64,000 bases of DNA from Mortierella alpina (taxonomy: Eukaryota; Mortierellomycota; Mortierellomycetes; Mortierellales; Mortierellaceae): assembly GCA_029449245.1 (NCBI GenBank), contig JANATF010000009.1, positions 248,001-312,000 on the forward strand, given 5' to 3'. Shown in pieces: positions 1 through 12,319 of this stretch; the first letter of the stretch is position 1; every line of letters begins with the position of its first letter. The translations under genes and the position numbers were made by a program. Under the pieces are notes generated by a model, which was given only the letters and a program-made list of their open reading frames with translations, did not search any database and was not told where the DNA came from.

Positions 1-509
1 GAGGCACCACCGTCGTCTGTGGCGTGAAGGCCGAGGTCGCAGAGCCCAAGCTGCACACACCAGATCAAGGATACTTTGGTAAGAAGATAACTAAACGATC
101 TCTAGGCTACGCTACTACGACTCGATCACAACCTTCCAGTGGATTGACCACTTCTTTTTTTTTGTGTGTCGTTTTACAGTGCCCAATGTGGATCTGTCCC
201 CTATCTGCTCCAGCTCCTTCACACCAGGTCCTCCTGGCGCACAGGCACAGGTGGTGTCCGAGTCCATCGACCGCGTCCTGAAGGAGAGCAAAGTCTTGGA
301 TCTGAAGGATCTCTGCATCGAGGAAGGAAAGGCTGTCTGGGCATTATGGGTCGATGTCGTCTGTGTCAGCTACGACGGAAACATCTATGATGCTGCCCTC
401 ACCGCCATCATGGCTGCCTTGGCAAATGGTAATATTATACCCAGAAAAAAAGAACAAGAAAAAGATGAAGAAAAGAAAAAAAGAACAGTTCCATTAACCA
501 TTCAAGAAT

Positions 510-543
<34 letters not shown>

Positions 544-910
544 ACACACACACATATACAAATTAGTCCGCATTCGCAAACCAACATACGACGAGGGCGT
601 GGTCAAAGTCTCGGGCGCAGAGAACCTCCATGACGACAACTCGTTCAAGCTGAAGCTGGCTCGGACGCCCTTGAGCGCCAGCTTTGCACTTTTCGATACC
701 TCGCTGACCTTGCTGGCCGATCCCAACGACTCGGAAGAATCCATCTCGGAGGGCTCCATCTCTATCACCATGGATGAACATGGCCAGCTCTGTGCGGTCT
801 CAAAGATCGGAGCCGGCTCCACTTCACAGAGTCTGCTCAAGCAATGCATAGACCGAACTCGGGAGCGAACCATGGAGCTTCGCACCATCATGAGCCAACA
901 GCAACAATAA
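1..910 (+). CDS. RRP43: Exosome complex subunit RRP43 (EXOSC8-like), 5' end missing
   Basis: Structural RNase PH-like subunit of the eukaryotic RNA exosome ring, which processes and degrades RNA in nucleus and cytoplasm. The gene enters from the left edge. Visible exons are <3..78, 180..428 and 567..910, with phases that join exactly (the Val codon before PNVDL is split by intron 1). Matches to EXOSC8/RRP43 include GTTVVCGVKAE at the start, then PNVDLSPICSSSF, the PGPPG loop, DLCIEEGKAVWALWVDVVC and the late ITMDEHGQLCAVSKIG strand, ending in a short Gln-rich tail. As is usual for eukaryotic RNase PH-like ring subunits, it is expected to be catalytically inert (family knowledge). The second intron holds a CT/CA simple repeat. 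It is convergent with the downstream helicase, with about 120 bases between the stop codons. The N-terminal third lies outside the window. Confidence 0.93.
510..556. repeat. (CT)n/(CA)n simple repeat inside an RRP43 intron
   Basis: Some 15 CT dinucleotides, interrupted once, followed by a short CA run. They form the pyrimidine tract before the acceptor at 565-566. The tract is intronic and likely length-variable. Confidence 0.9.
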
Positions 911-1031
911 AACACGCACATCTCTTTTTTTTTTTCTCTATGTATTCTCTGCAAAGACTTCTTGCTGGAGCCATTGCGACAGTGTATATTTGTAACTACA
1001 TGCAAAATGCACCTTGGTGCTGCGCTTCTAC

Positions 1032-4000
1032 TCAAAACCAACTCTGTTGACTGCCACCGGGACCTTGTCCGCCGTTCGTTGTCCACATCTCTCTCGGGTC
1101 CTGACTAGGTGGCATCATGGGAGGTGCGTGGAGAGGGTGCGCCGAATGTCCATGCGCATGTCCATGGTGACCACCGCCATATCCATGAGACCCAGAAGAG
1201 TATCCAGCCCTGCTTCCAGGTCGGCTGCTGTTGTTGCTGTGGCTGCTCGGGGTGTAATACGATGCACCACCGCCGCCACCACCGTAGGCTCTCGAGCTGG
1301 TGGGGAAGGGCAGATGTTGCTGCGAAGAGTGTCCAGAGTGTTGACCCATGGCCGAGTTGCGACCGCTGTTATTGCCACTTCCGTATCCGCTGTTATAGCC
1401 ACTTCCTCCACCGGCATAGTGAGACGACCCAGAATGGCCATGATGTCCTCCACTATAGGTGTTGTTGCCCGCCATCATCTCCTCATCCGAATTCTGCAGC
1501 AAATCCACCAGGCCTTCGACCAAGCGGACCATCGCAGGCTGGTCCAGCCAGTCCTTGCCCGACTCGATCGCCTGGCTCAAGAGTCCATCAATGTCCATGT
1601 CCGAGTACAAGTCCTCGTTTTGACCCAAGTCCAGACCGACACCGTAGTATCCGAGTTGAGGCGAGGGCGTCGACCGGTTGCTGTCATTGTAGCCATTGTG
1701 TCCATTGCCGCTCTTGAGCTGCTGCTGGTGGCGACCCTGCTGCTGGGAGCTGTTGCGACTCTTGTGATCCAAAATCAAAAACATCTTCTCGAATCCGTCG
1801 TTCATCAACTCCCGCAGCGACTTCAGTGTCCGGATGGTCCGCTCAGACCCGTTGAACTTCCACCAGTCATCGACCACGAGCTGATTGTATCCGACAGACT
1901 CGATATCGTTTTCACCCGCAAATAGCAAAATCGAGATGGGGTCCAGACGCGTGGTGTTGCGCAAAAAGATCTGCGTCTCTCCAGTCCGCACCTTGGTCGA
2001 GAACGCATACAATGATCCAGGCTCTGGGACCTGGTCGGCATAGAGCATCTTTTCGCCCCTCATAGAGTTGACCGATCCCGGATGGATGATACAGGTGTTG
2101 TCGTGGCGAGTACGGTGGATCTTCTTGCTGGTCTTGTACGACACATTAGGGAACACTCCAGCACAAATCATTGCGCGCAACAGTGGGATACAGTTGGAGT
2201 TCTTGTTGTACTCGGCTGGTCCCATCTCAAACGCTGACGCCTGCTGCTGACGCATCTGGTAGGTCATGGTCGGCACCACTCCAGCCTTCTCCAACAATCC
2301 GAGCAATTGAGTTTTGGCCCGCTTCACATTCTCCAGGGCCTGTCGACTCAAAAAGTTTTGGTCGGTAAAGTTGAACGCCGCCCTATTGGGATCTCCACGC
2401 TCCCCTGTCCGCTCCATTTGTGTCGAGGCTTGAGTCAAGACCTCCTGCCATGCATTGTAGGCGTTCATCATCGCCAAATGATCACTGTTCAAGTCCTTGG
2501 CCCACTTCATCTTGGCCCGATCCGCCTGGAAACGCACATTTAGAATTGAAACAAAGGTAAGAAAAAAAAAGGCACCAGAAATACAAATCACAAGTGTCTC
2601 AACAAAAAACCGGTCTTACCTGTTCCTTCTTCATCATAGGAGATACAAAGACGTCCTTGGTGCCCAAGGACGCGCAGAGTGTCAGCACAGGGTCCAGACA
2701 GCGGAAGATACAACTCAAAATCAGGCACCGTCCAAAGCTAGGCTCTACTGGCAAAGTCGCCAAGACCCTTCCTAGGGGCGTCAAGTTCTCGTGCCGATCC
2801 AGTGCACCGAGGGACGTCAATTGCGCCAATGCGTCCGACACACTCAGCTGATCGGGAGGCTGGATGGCCTCTGCAAGTACGCTGGCGATCTTTGTTGAGC
2901 TGTCAACTGACTTGATGTGCAAACAAATCTCTTGCAGGTCAGACCGAAGCATCTCTGGGATGGAGAAGGCATCGAGGAGGTCCCATCGCTGCGTCGACAT
3001 CATGCAGTAGTACTGGCCTTCCTGAACACGGCCAGCTCGTCCAGCTCTTTGCTTCAAGCTAGAAGCACTAATCCATGTGGGCAAAAGCGTCGTCATCCGC
3101 TTGGTAGGGTCGTAGTTTGTCTCCTTGACCTTGGCACTATCGACGACATGGACCACATCCTGGATCGTGATACTGGTCTCGGCAATGTTGGTGGCGAGAA
3201 TGATCTTTCGCATGCCTGGATCAGTAAGTGGCTCAAAGACCTCCTGCTGCGAGATCGAGGGCAAGGTCGAATGCAGCATATGAATTCTGAACTTGTTGGT
3301 GTCGTTGTAGTCGATACCAAGCGGCGCAGAGTTGATGAGCTGTCGGTGTACCTCCTGCATATCCTCCCAGCCCGACAGGAAGCAAAGAATGGCCCCGGAA
3401 GGCGCACTTGTCTTGACAATGTGTGATACAGTCATGGCGATCAGGTATGCGGGTATCTCAGCGTCCAGGACTTCGTCGCGTGGCATCCTGGATATACTCC
3501 TAGCCTGGTTCAAAACGGTCTCCGCATAGTCCAGCTCAGTGTCGTCAACGTCGTCCAGTTCATCGTCACTGTCATACTTTGTCGGATGATCCCGTTGACC
3601 AGCAGGATGGAGTGGTTGAGGTGGTCCGACGGGCAAAACACTCATCTCCCGCTGAATGTACTTTTGAGTTTGCTCATGTCTCGAGAACTGGGACATGGCT
3701 GAATTAGGATGCTTCTGGTACATGGCATCCAAGAGGTCGTTCAAGAAGTACTGCTTCACGGGGAAGGTCCTGCCGGGAACAGAAATCGAGGGGCACTGTC
3801 CGCTCTTGAAGCCCTCGCCAAAGTACGATGCAAATAGTCCAGTGTCGATGGTGGCACTCATCAGGATAAGTTTGACCACAGGCAGGCCCTTGGCACGGCG
3901 CTCCCGCTGCATTTGCCTCAGTAGAACCAGCAAAAAGTCTGTATCAATGTCGCGCTCGTGCACTTCATCCACCACAATATGACTGACGCCCCTGAGAGGG

Positions 4001-5979
4001 TCGTGCGAGGAATTTCCGCCTGCACCTCCTGATCCAGCTGAAGAGTTGCTTCCTTCATTGTGCATCATACGCAAGAAGATACCCGTGGTGCAATAAAGAA
4101 TCGATCCTCCTGGTGTTGGGGGCTGGTTGTCGAAACGCACCTGGTATCCCACAGACTGACCAACCCGCTCGCCGCGCTCGACTGCAACACGTTGTGCAAC
4201 GGAGATGGCAGCGATCCTACGAGGCTGGGTACAAATGATGTTGCACACTCCTCCCTGACGGTTCTTGATGTAGTCTTCGAGGATGATTTGTGGCAACTGC
4301 GTGGTCTTGCCGCATCCGGTCTGGCCTACAAGCACCACCACGTCATTGTCGCGAACCTTACTGGTGATTTCATCAGCATACTGGGTGATGGGCAAGCCTG
4401 CGCGGCTGTCCCGCAGCTTGGCCAGCGAGGGATTTTGTTTGTACGCTGCAAACTGATCAAAGAGACGGGCTGACTTTCCGGCCGCCTGTTGTACATCCAG
4501 CTTCCCGACCAATTGGCGATTGTGTCTCCGACTGTTGTTGGCGGCGGGCTGCTGATTCTGCTGAGCCTTGTTCTCACGATCAATCTGTGCCGGAGTCTTT
4601 GCTCCCAGCTGTGGACGCTTGACAGTGAAAAAGGGCTGTCGGCTAAGGTTGCCCAACATGTGCTCAATATCCTGACGCATGTTCTCATCCATGCCAACAT
4701 GAACACTAGGCGCTGCTCGCACCACGTCCGCGTGCTTTCCTTTGCTATCCTTGGTTGACTCGAATTGTTGCCAGATCCCAACAGACTCTTTCTTCATGTT
4801 GACAGCAGCGTCAATGTAGGCAAAATGTTCTGCCTCCTTCTTACTCCGCTTTTTGCCCACGCCCATGACACGATCCTGAACAAACAGCTCTGCCTGCCAA
4901 AGCGCCTGATGGATCTTTCCAGTGCTGTGGTAGTCGATGTAAGGGGGCCCAAGGGAGAAGGTGCGGATGTAATAGTCGACAAACTTTTTCGCCACCTCGA
5001 CCGTGAAACCAGACTCCTCTGCAGAACCTGGCTGAGGCAGAACAGCGTTTGCTCCACGTGCGATCGCAATCTGTTGAAACTGTGCGGCCGCTGCAGTCTC
5101 GGCCTCCTCAGTCGTGTGTCCCTTGCCCGTGCCGACAATGCTCTCAAACTTGAGTGTCGAGGTGACAGCCTTGGTTGCTGGATCGACCTTGGTGTCATAC
5201 TTTGGCAAGCCGACCTTCTTGTTGGTGAAAAAGTTGACGGCCCAGTCCTTGGGAGATTTGATAACGCTCTTTTTGCCCCGTCCATACTGGCGATAGTACT
5301 CGATCAGAGAATGCTTCTCCAGCTGGTAACAAAGATCGAGCGCACAGATCTTTTCTGCGTCCTTCTTGTTCTTGCCATCGCCTCTGCCAGTGATGATCAG
5401 GGCTGGATCAGGTGTCTGGACTTTAAACTCCATCCTGACCCAGTTCATGGGTAAACCCGTCGTGGGCACGACCTCGAACTGAGGCTGGGGTTCGATGGCT
5501 CTGCACAAGAACTGAAGAAAGTTCTTTGGGTTATCCCACCAACGCTCGCCCTTCTCTGCGGTGCTGTCGGAGCGGTTGGTGTTGTAGGTCGTGTCGAGAT
5601 GATGTTGATCGTAGAGGTAGATTCGCTCTTTGACAGGTGCAGGTCCTGATCGGCCTCCACGTCCTCCTCCACGGCCACCGCGACCGCCGTGGCTGTTGCC
5701 TCTGTATCCACCGTTGTAGTTACTGTTGCTTCGTCCTCCTCCATGACCTGAGCTATTGTTGTATCCGCCTCTTGGGCCGCGTCCTTGATGACCTCTGTGC
5801 ACGCTCGAGGCGTCGGTCTGGTCCAACGGCTGCTGGTGGCGATGAGGAGGGGGTGGATAGGGCGCAGAGGAGGAGTCGTTGCCAGGAGCGGGATGCAAGT
5901 AGTGCGGATGGTTGGGGTTGTTGGTGTTGCTGTTGTTGAACTGTGCAGACCTGTGGGGTGGTTGGTAGCGAGGCGGCAT
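1032..5979 (-). CDS. DHX9/RNA helicase A-like DEAH-box helicase with dsRNA-binding modules
   Basis: ATP-dependent RNA helicase of the DExH family, 1617 residues from exons 5979..2620 and 2525..1032 (phase 0 intron of 94 bases). After an N-terminal low-complexity RG-rich stretch come three dsRBD-like modules, each marked by a Lys/Glu-rich second helix: about residues 145-218 (WWDNPKNFLQFL start, KNKKDAEK), 237-300 (TTEEAETAAAA) and 318-390 (KRSKKEAEHFAY). The helicase core follows with motif I GQTGCGKTT (Lys558), DEVH at about 671, SAT, and motif VI QRAGRAGR near 979. HA2 and OB-fold regions lie across the intron, and the protein ends in a long Gly/His/Ser-rich tail. The first dsRBD and the overall order are closest to DHX9/Maleless. 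A DHX36/DHX57-type assignment cannot be excluded without a tree. Likely roles are RNA and RNP remodelling. Confidence 0.88.
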
Positions 5980-6283
5980 TCTTGGGTGTTTGTGATCAGA
6001 CTAGATCTTGTGCTGCGATGGATGCTGTCGACAGATCTTGCACTCTCTTTTTTTTGCTTCTCGTTTACTTTTTCTGTCCTGGATGGAGATGAGCCCTTTT
6101 GACTCGTTGAAGTGTCTAGCAGAGGCATAGGACAACAAGGAATGCGTTAGTCCATGAGCAGAGGAGAAGGCTCCTTGTGTCGAGCAATGCTCCGTCAGAC
6201 AGGCAGATGGCATTGCGGCAGTACCGAGACGAGAGCGGATTAAATTAGATTTGAAAGATGCAGAAGTGCAAATGCCGACGAGA

Positions 6284-6300
6284 GAACGAACGAACGAACG
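6284..6300. repeat. GAAC tetranucleotide microsatellite
   Basis: Four tandem GAAC units in the putative promoter of the DHX9-like gene. Confidence 0.8.
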
Positions 6301-6447
6301 AAAAGAAAGAGAAAGCAATGCCAGGCAGGAAAGGGAGCGTGTCGGGGACAGGTGGGGGAGACAAGGGCGACAGGAGTGACAGCGGGAGACGAGAGTGAGG
6401 AGAGAGTGCGCGGGTGGACGAGAGAAAGCGATGGGGAGTGGATCGCA

Positions 6448-6474
6448 AGCAAAGAGAGAGAGAGAGAGAGAGAG
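6448..6474. repeat. (GA)n microsatellite
   Basis: Uninterrupted GA run in the purine-rich upstream region of the helicase gene. Confidence 0.8.
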
Positions 6475-6604
6475 GCCAAGGAAGAAGGAAAAAAAAGAAC
6501 AAAGAAATTATTTTTCGTGGCGCTGATTCAAAATCAACAAGCAGCCAACGCTCGCTCGCGGCTGTGAAACTGCGGCTGGACAAGAAGCGCGCACCGTGTC
6601 GGGC

Positions 6605-6630
6605 GGTGTCTGCGGTGTCTGCGGTGTCTG
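6605..6630. repeat. TGTCTGCGG tandem triplet
   Basis: Three near-perfect copies of a nine-base unit in the intergenic region. No function is evident. Confidence 0.7.
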
Positions 6631-7030
6631 CTGCGATCTGCAACATCCGCCGCTGGCTGCTATCGCCCTCGGAGGATGCGTCCACCGCCATCCTCATAAG
6701 CGCACGCCCTGCCATATCCCCTATACCTTCCTCGAGCACATCTATCTCTGACGACTCCTCCTCCTCCCCCCGTACGCAGGCGTGATTTCGCGCCATTTTT
6801 TTTTCTTTTTTTTTGCATCCGCCTAAAAACAAACTTGGTCACGTCCATTCCACCAAGCGTCATCGAGACTCGCTCTCCAGTTGGCGTACAATATTGCGCC
6901 AATCCCTGGACCTTCAAGAGACTCCAACATCCGACAATATTCTCAAGTCGGTGTCAGTGAAGAAGCTACAGGGCTTTCTCTATTTGCTTTTTATTTTAAT
7001 GGAGCCGGCTCCAAGTCCAAGCTCGCTTTT

Positions 7031-9909
7031 CTATTGATGAAGCTCAACATAATTGGCTACAGAGAATAAGGGGGAGGGGAAGGAGCGTTAGTATTAGCGC
7101 GCGCCCTTCAAAGCCATCATTGTCGCACGGAAAAACATGAAAACTGCCTGAAAACAAATGAAGCGCAATACTTACAAGGGAAGAGTCCATTCGCGCCTTG
7201 CGTAGAAGTGCCGCTCCACCAGTCGTCAGTGACAAACTACACACAGTAATAAGAGACACACGGTTAGCTTGCATGCCATTTTTCAGAGAACACTCGTTCG
7301 TTTGAGCAACCTGCCCCCTACCTCAATCGACGTGATCACGTCGCCCTCCAAGAATGAAATCTCGTTCGGCTCGCCAGCATTGTAATCGTAAAGCGCCACT
7401 GCTGATGGCTGGCCCGAGGACACTTCGTCAACGGTGGCATGGCCATTTGTAGTGGCAGTCTCCTGAACATAGTGCTGCTCCTCCGCAACGGCTGCAGCCG
7501 CCGGGTGCTCCTCAGCTTGGTCGATCACCTCGACATAGTTGGCTACATAGCGCAGAGAGACGTTAGTATAGAGTGGATGATCCTTCAACGGCAAGGATGC
7601 GCCAAAAAAGAAAAAAAAGAGAACAAAAAATGGGCATAGGTGCTTACCTGGGAACAGTCCGCTTCTTGAACCATCCGTGCTCTCGCCACTCCACCAGCCA
7701 ACATCCAGCTCAGTCACATTAAGAATGACCTCCCCTTCAATCAACGACATCTCGTTCTCCTCGGCCTTTTCGTACGAGTAAAGGACGACAGCAGAGACAG
7801 ATCCAGGGGCGCCAAGTGCCTCAGCATGTTCTGGCTCAGCTTGGGCTGCTGTTGCTGCCGCTCCTGCTGCTGCTGCTGCTGCACTGGCGGCATGCTCTTC
7901 CTGCAGATGACGCTGCTCTTCCTCATGCTGGACACGCCTCTGCTCTTCCTCCTCCTCCTCCTCCTGCTGCTGCTGCTGCTGCTTGCGTCTCTTTTCCTGT
8001 TCCTCTTGCTGCTGACGCTGATACTCCCTCTCCTGAGCTTCTTCCTCTTCGCGCTGCTGCTTCAAACGCCTTTCGTTCGCTTCCTTCTCATCCTTCTCTC
8101 TCTGACGCTGCAATTGCTCCTGTTGTCTCTTTTCTTCGTCCGCCTTGCTGGCCTGTTCACGGGCCTGAACTTCCTCTCGGGCTTTGAACGCCTCACGAGC
8201 AGAACGGGCTGCATCCTCGGCCTTTGCTGCTGCCTCGCGCTCCTCCCTCTCACGCGCCGCACGCTCTTCACGAGCACTGTCCTGACTTCTTTGTTGCTCA
8301 GCCTCCTGCTCGCGTTCCCGCTCCAGCTGCTCCTGAAGACGCCTCTCCTCGGCTTGCTTTTGAGCGCTAGACTGCCCCTGCGCCTGCCTCTCTCTGTTTT
8401 CACTAGCTTCAATCTCCTTCTTGATTCTTTCCCGTTCCTCCTTCTCGCGGGCTTCACGCTCCATGCGGATCTGTTGAGCCTTGTTCATGCTAGGTTCATT
8501 GGGTGTGGAGGCTCCATAGTTGAGCAACGAGCTTGGCGGGGCTACCTTGTTGAAGGAAGCACCTGATGATGCCGAATAAGAAGAACCTCCTGAGGTTTTC
8601 CATGAACGTTCAGTCGAGGAGGAAGGGGGTGAAGCCGCGCTCGATGGGGACGCAGCAGGCGAGTTCCAAGAGCGACTTTCCGGCTTGGAGCTGGGTGGTG
8701 TTGAAGGAGAAGTCGATCCGAAAGGCTTTGAAGCGCCCAAGCCATACTATATTACACACACGCAAAGCCAAGCCAACCCAAGCCAACAAAAGAAATGTCA
8801 ATACCGTCCTGTTGATCAAGGGGGAGAATGCTAAATCATGCGTTGTTGCGACCAATTGTTTCCTGAGCTTATCCAACGTTACCTTGGGTGCTGGTTCGGG
8901 CTTGGTGGGGTTACGCTGCAAGGCCGCAATGTCGGGAATCTCGGTCCTTTTGTAAGCGGACTGCAGTGGAGTAATACGCTCTGCCTTGTGCGTCTCGTTG
9001 TGGATGGAGTACTTGGAGCCAGAGCCTTCGTTGACTCGCTTCAAGATCTGAGCGGGCGTAACATCTGCCTCACAACGGGCGTTGATTTGCAAATGATAAC
9101 CCTACGGCAGGTCAGGACACAAAGACCAAGGCGCTTTTGTTTTAGCAACATCACTGCGTTACGATCCTTCAATCTGAATCGCTGGAAAAGTTCAAGGCGG
9201 CATTACCTTGAGAAAGAGAGAAACATCGGCCAGGTGGGAGTTGAAGAGTCCCTTCTTCGATTCGGGTACACCATCACCACACTAACCCATCCAAGTAAAG
9301 AACGGAGAGCAATAAAGAGCGTTAACTTGACGAGGCCACGACTTGACATTTCTGTACTGAGCACTCTGAGCTCTTTGGGTGCGCCAGATCCGGTCTGCTC
9401 TTTCTTCTTGTCTCCGTTTGTATCGTGAGGTATCCTGGTCCTGACTACTGAGAAAGATAATCGCCTGCAGATCACACTGTCCTGATCCCGAACACACACA
9501 CACACACACAGCCGCCTGCCGAAGTATGGCCGTCCAACAATGCCGTTTGCGGATGGAGGCAACCTCCAGGACGACGCGTTAAAAACGCACAGCTGCGGTT
9601 GAAATGCATTCTCAAAGACAAGAGTGGACCTGATGCACTTACCCAGCCGATGAGGATAAACTTGTTGAGCTGCGTGTTGGGGTCAATAATTCTCACGAAC
9701 GCGTATTGAATCTTGCCATCCGCAAACTCATCCTCCAGTTCCTCCAGGCCTCCGTTTCCCTGGCCGAGGACCTTAAGGTCGTTCGTGCCCTTGTCGTAGC
9801 CGAACATGGCCCAGTTGTCGCTGGTCTGGGGGTCGGCGGGCCTGAGGATGGCCTCGTACGCGGCCCTGAGGTCATGACCATGGGCTGTAAAGTTGACTTG
9901 AAGGCTCAT
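7031..9909 (-). CDS. ABP1: Actin-binding protein Abp1/drebrin-like
   Basis: Cortical actin patch adaptor linking F-actin to endocytosis and Arp2/3 regulation. Seven exons (9909..9643, 9281..9207, 9101..8805, 8746..7648, 7542..7322, 7236..7176, 7056..7031) give 681 residues with every phase consistent. The N-terminal ADF-homology domain occupies about residues 1-135 (SLQVNFTAHG start, then DNWAMFGYDKG). A Ser/Pro region and a long Glu/Gln/Arg coiled coil (about 290-500) follow. Two SH3 domains close the protein: VVLYSYEKAEENEMS with GWWSGES and GLFPANYVEV (about 530-590), and AVALYDYNAGEPNEIS with DDWWSGTS and GLFPSNYVELHQ at the very C terminus (about 625-681). Introns cut both SH3 domains just before or inside the ALYDY-to-NYV segment. 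The domain order is that of yeast Abp1 and mammalian HIP-55. Confidence 0.93.
9491..9510. repeat. (CA)10 microsatellite in an Abp1 intron
   Basis: A perfect CA run inside the large first intron of the Abp1 gene (9282-9642), on the strand opposite to transcription. Confidence 0.85.
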
Positions 9910-10304
9910 GGTGATTTATAATTTGTTTAGGTAGATGTGGATGGGTTGCAATGCGAGGATGACAGCGTGAAGAAGAAGAAGAAAAGGAGTAAGAAGGAGC
10001 GTAGGAGGATGAGGGATGATGAACAAGATGAATAACGAGTGAAGAGCTGAAGAAAGAAAAGAGGAACTGTGTCGAGAATTTTATTCTCTCTGCAACGCAA
10101 CGGCTAGATAGGCCCTCTCCAAGCGTCACATCACCCTCAGGCACAAACAAGGTTTCCTCCAGGTCGCGTTCCTGAAAAGCGCGCGCTCTTGGTGACAACA
10201 GGCGTCAGCGCTGTCAGTCTGTATGTCTGATGGGTCAATGCTTCTAGTTCAAATACAACTCTATCTATATACATGGCCAAGTCTACGGTAACATGGACAA
10301 CACT
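9910..10304. other. Intergenic spacer between MYB 3' end and Abp1 start
   Basis: About 395 bases that must contain the Abp1 promoter/5' leader and the MYB gene terminator. A stretch rich in GAAGAA on the plus strand (CT-rich on the sense strand of Abp1) precedes the Abp1 ATG. Nothing else is recognisable. Confidence 0.5.
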
Positions 10305-12319
10305 TCAAGCTACCAGGTTCTGGATCGACATCAGATCAGCGGTGCTTCTTCTTCGCCCATCCGACACCTCCACCGTATCAACATCCTCGTCCACCTCACC
10401 CGCATCATGTCCCTCCTCATCCCTCTCCATGCGATACTGGGTCTGTGCGCAACGCTCCTGCTCTGCCATATCAGCAAGATCCTCTAGCGTCGAGTACGAG
10501 CGGCGGTGCATGGCTTCCGCAGCCTGCTTGCGACCCTTACGCCCAGTCATGTCCAAGAGAACGCTCTTGGTGAGCGGTGTGCTCAATAACAGACGCGGTT
10601 GCCCAGGAGGCGGCGAACCAAACGATCCCTCCTTTTGGGGGCTGCTGGGTGTTCTGTGCGGCATTCCAACAGCATTAAAAGGCATAGAGTCCTGAAGACG
10701 GCCCATGGAGGCTGTAAATGCCCCAGCATGCTCTGACGATAGGCCCTCTCCTCCCGACACGGACGGGCTCGAGGCTGCCGCAAAGCCGTCCAGAGACGAG
10801 CCGGATGAAGAGGATGCACATCTCGAGCTTCTGTAGCTTGCGTTCGGATCCATCCCACGGTACGGCTTTTGAGGGTGGCGGAACGACCATTGCTCTTGGT
10901 GGCTCGACGGATGCAAGGGTGTGGAACGGCTTGAGCCTTGGATCCCTTGATCGATAAGCGATGTAATGCCAGGCAAGGCTGTAAAGTGCCTATGAGTAGC
11001 GTGTTCTTGCGGGGATCCAGAAGCCCATGGCCATGAGTTGTTGGGCCGTGGCATGTCAGGGGTTTTGGGAGGAGATGGGGGTAGTAGGTGGGCGGGAGAG
11101 GAGGCGCATCGTATCATGGCCGCCGACATGGAAGGCGGAGCCATGGTATTGTGCACGGGCAAAGAATGCCGGCGATCGTAGGGCACATGGCGCACTGCAG
11201 CTACTTGAGCTGCAGCGGCCTTTGCGGAGGATGAGAACGACGGTACGGTGGCATGGCCATGCGAAGGATGCTGCGGGTGGCACCGCTGCTGCGCATGGAA
11301 GGCATGCTCTTGAACCATCAACGAGGGCATGCTCATGCGTCTCTTCTTGCGCTGGATGGTGGTGTTGAAGTGGTTCTTGATGGCATTATCAGGACGGCCA
11401 GGCATATGCTTGGCCATCTCGGCCCACTTGGAGCCCATTTGGTTGTATAACTCGAGTATACGCATGTCCTCCTCGGGTGTGAATGGGGTCTTGTTGACTA
11501 GAAGAACAACGCATTGGTAGAAAGGTATATCAGCAATAGCAGACCAAAAAAAAATAGGCTGGGTGATCGAAAGCATTCTCTTCCACCTACTCTGAGGGTC
11601 TAAGTGGTTGTGCCATCGCTCGCGGCACTGCTTGCCTGTGCGCGATCCGATTTTGGACGCTATAAAGACCCACTTTTCGGGGCCATATTCTGCCACCAGA
11701 TCGCTAAGCTTCCTATCCTCCTGTGGAGGGCCAGGACAAGGTGTGTGAGGTTACGCGTGTTGTTCAACAGCTACAGTATCACGCCAAGCAGAACCTGGTG
11801 TTTTTTTTTACCTCTTCTGTCCAAGGCCCTTTCACTTGACGCGGGCGTGTCGAAGAGATGACACGCCACCGCTGCAAGCATTCGCTACGATCGCGCGAGC
11901 CGTCTGGGAAGGCATACTCTGCCACGGATCTCCAGGACTTTGTGCTGCAGGTGTTCGCTGCCTCAAGCAAGAGACGATCCTAGTTGAGTTGTAAGACGGC
12001 CAATGGACGAAATGATCAATGCTTTGTTCTGCTGCGGCAGAAAAAGAAGGCCCCTGAGGAAAGGTTCGAAAAAAAGAAGGCATGCAGTTGAACGTACTTC
12101 ATGTCGCTGCCAGGGTCGGTCATAGTATGGGTAGGGGCCCTGTCCCGCCAACTGCGCGTGGTTCAGATCAGGGTGGGAAATTGAAGAGTGGGTGGGGTAA
12201 GGGTACATGGGCCCTGTAGGGCCAGCAGAGCTGGGCGAGGCAAAGCTCATTCTCTCCATAGACTGCTCCACGGAAAGAGCGTTGAGGTTCAAGGGTGTCA
12301 ATGCCGCAGGTGCCTTCAT
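10305..12319 (-). CDS. Three-repeat (R1R2R3) MYB transcription factor
   Basis: DNA-binding nuclear regulator of 570 residues. Exons 12319..12098, 11979..11812, 11720..11591 and 11497..10305 join in phase. Repeat 1 (about 68-118) spans exons 1-2, from RPWQRHEDRLLLEAA to ECLQRWRVI. Repeat 2 (about 122-173) reads VKGPWTEEEDRKLSDLVAEYG, then KQCRERWHNHLDP. Repeat 3 (about 174-226) reads FTPEEDMRILELYNQMGSKW, then PGRPDNAIKNHFN. Each repeat has the regularly spaced aromatic residues of the MYB fold. The rest is Ser/Pro/His-rich and disordered. Repeats 2 and 3 resemble animal c-MYB and plant R2R3 repeats. Target genes cannot be read from the sequence. The introns split repeats 1, 2 and the start of 3, so the DNA-binding domain exists only in the spliced product. 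Confidence 0.9.

Larger units (their letters stand above)
5980..7030. other. Intergenic region with simple repeats, no gene seen
   Basis: This lies upstream of the helicase gene and downstream of Abp1 (both minus strand). It should carry the helicase promoter and 5' leader and the Abp1 3' end. It contains a GAAC tetranucleotide run, a GA run and a short TGTCTGCGG tandem. No conserved protein or RNA gene is recognisable on either strand. Confidence 0.6.

Noticed and set aside
7826-8566. Leu-rich 246-codon frame on the plus strand inside Abp1, resembling a membrane protein
   Set aside because: It is the complement of the CAG/GAG-rich coiled coil of Abp1. No start context or homology supports it.
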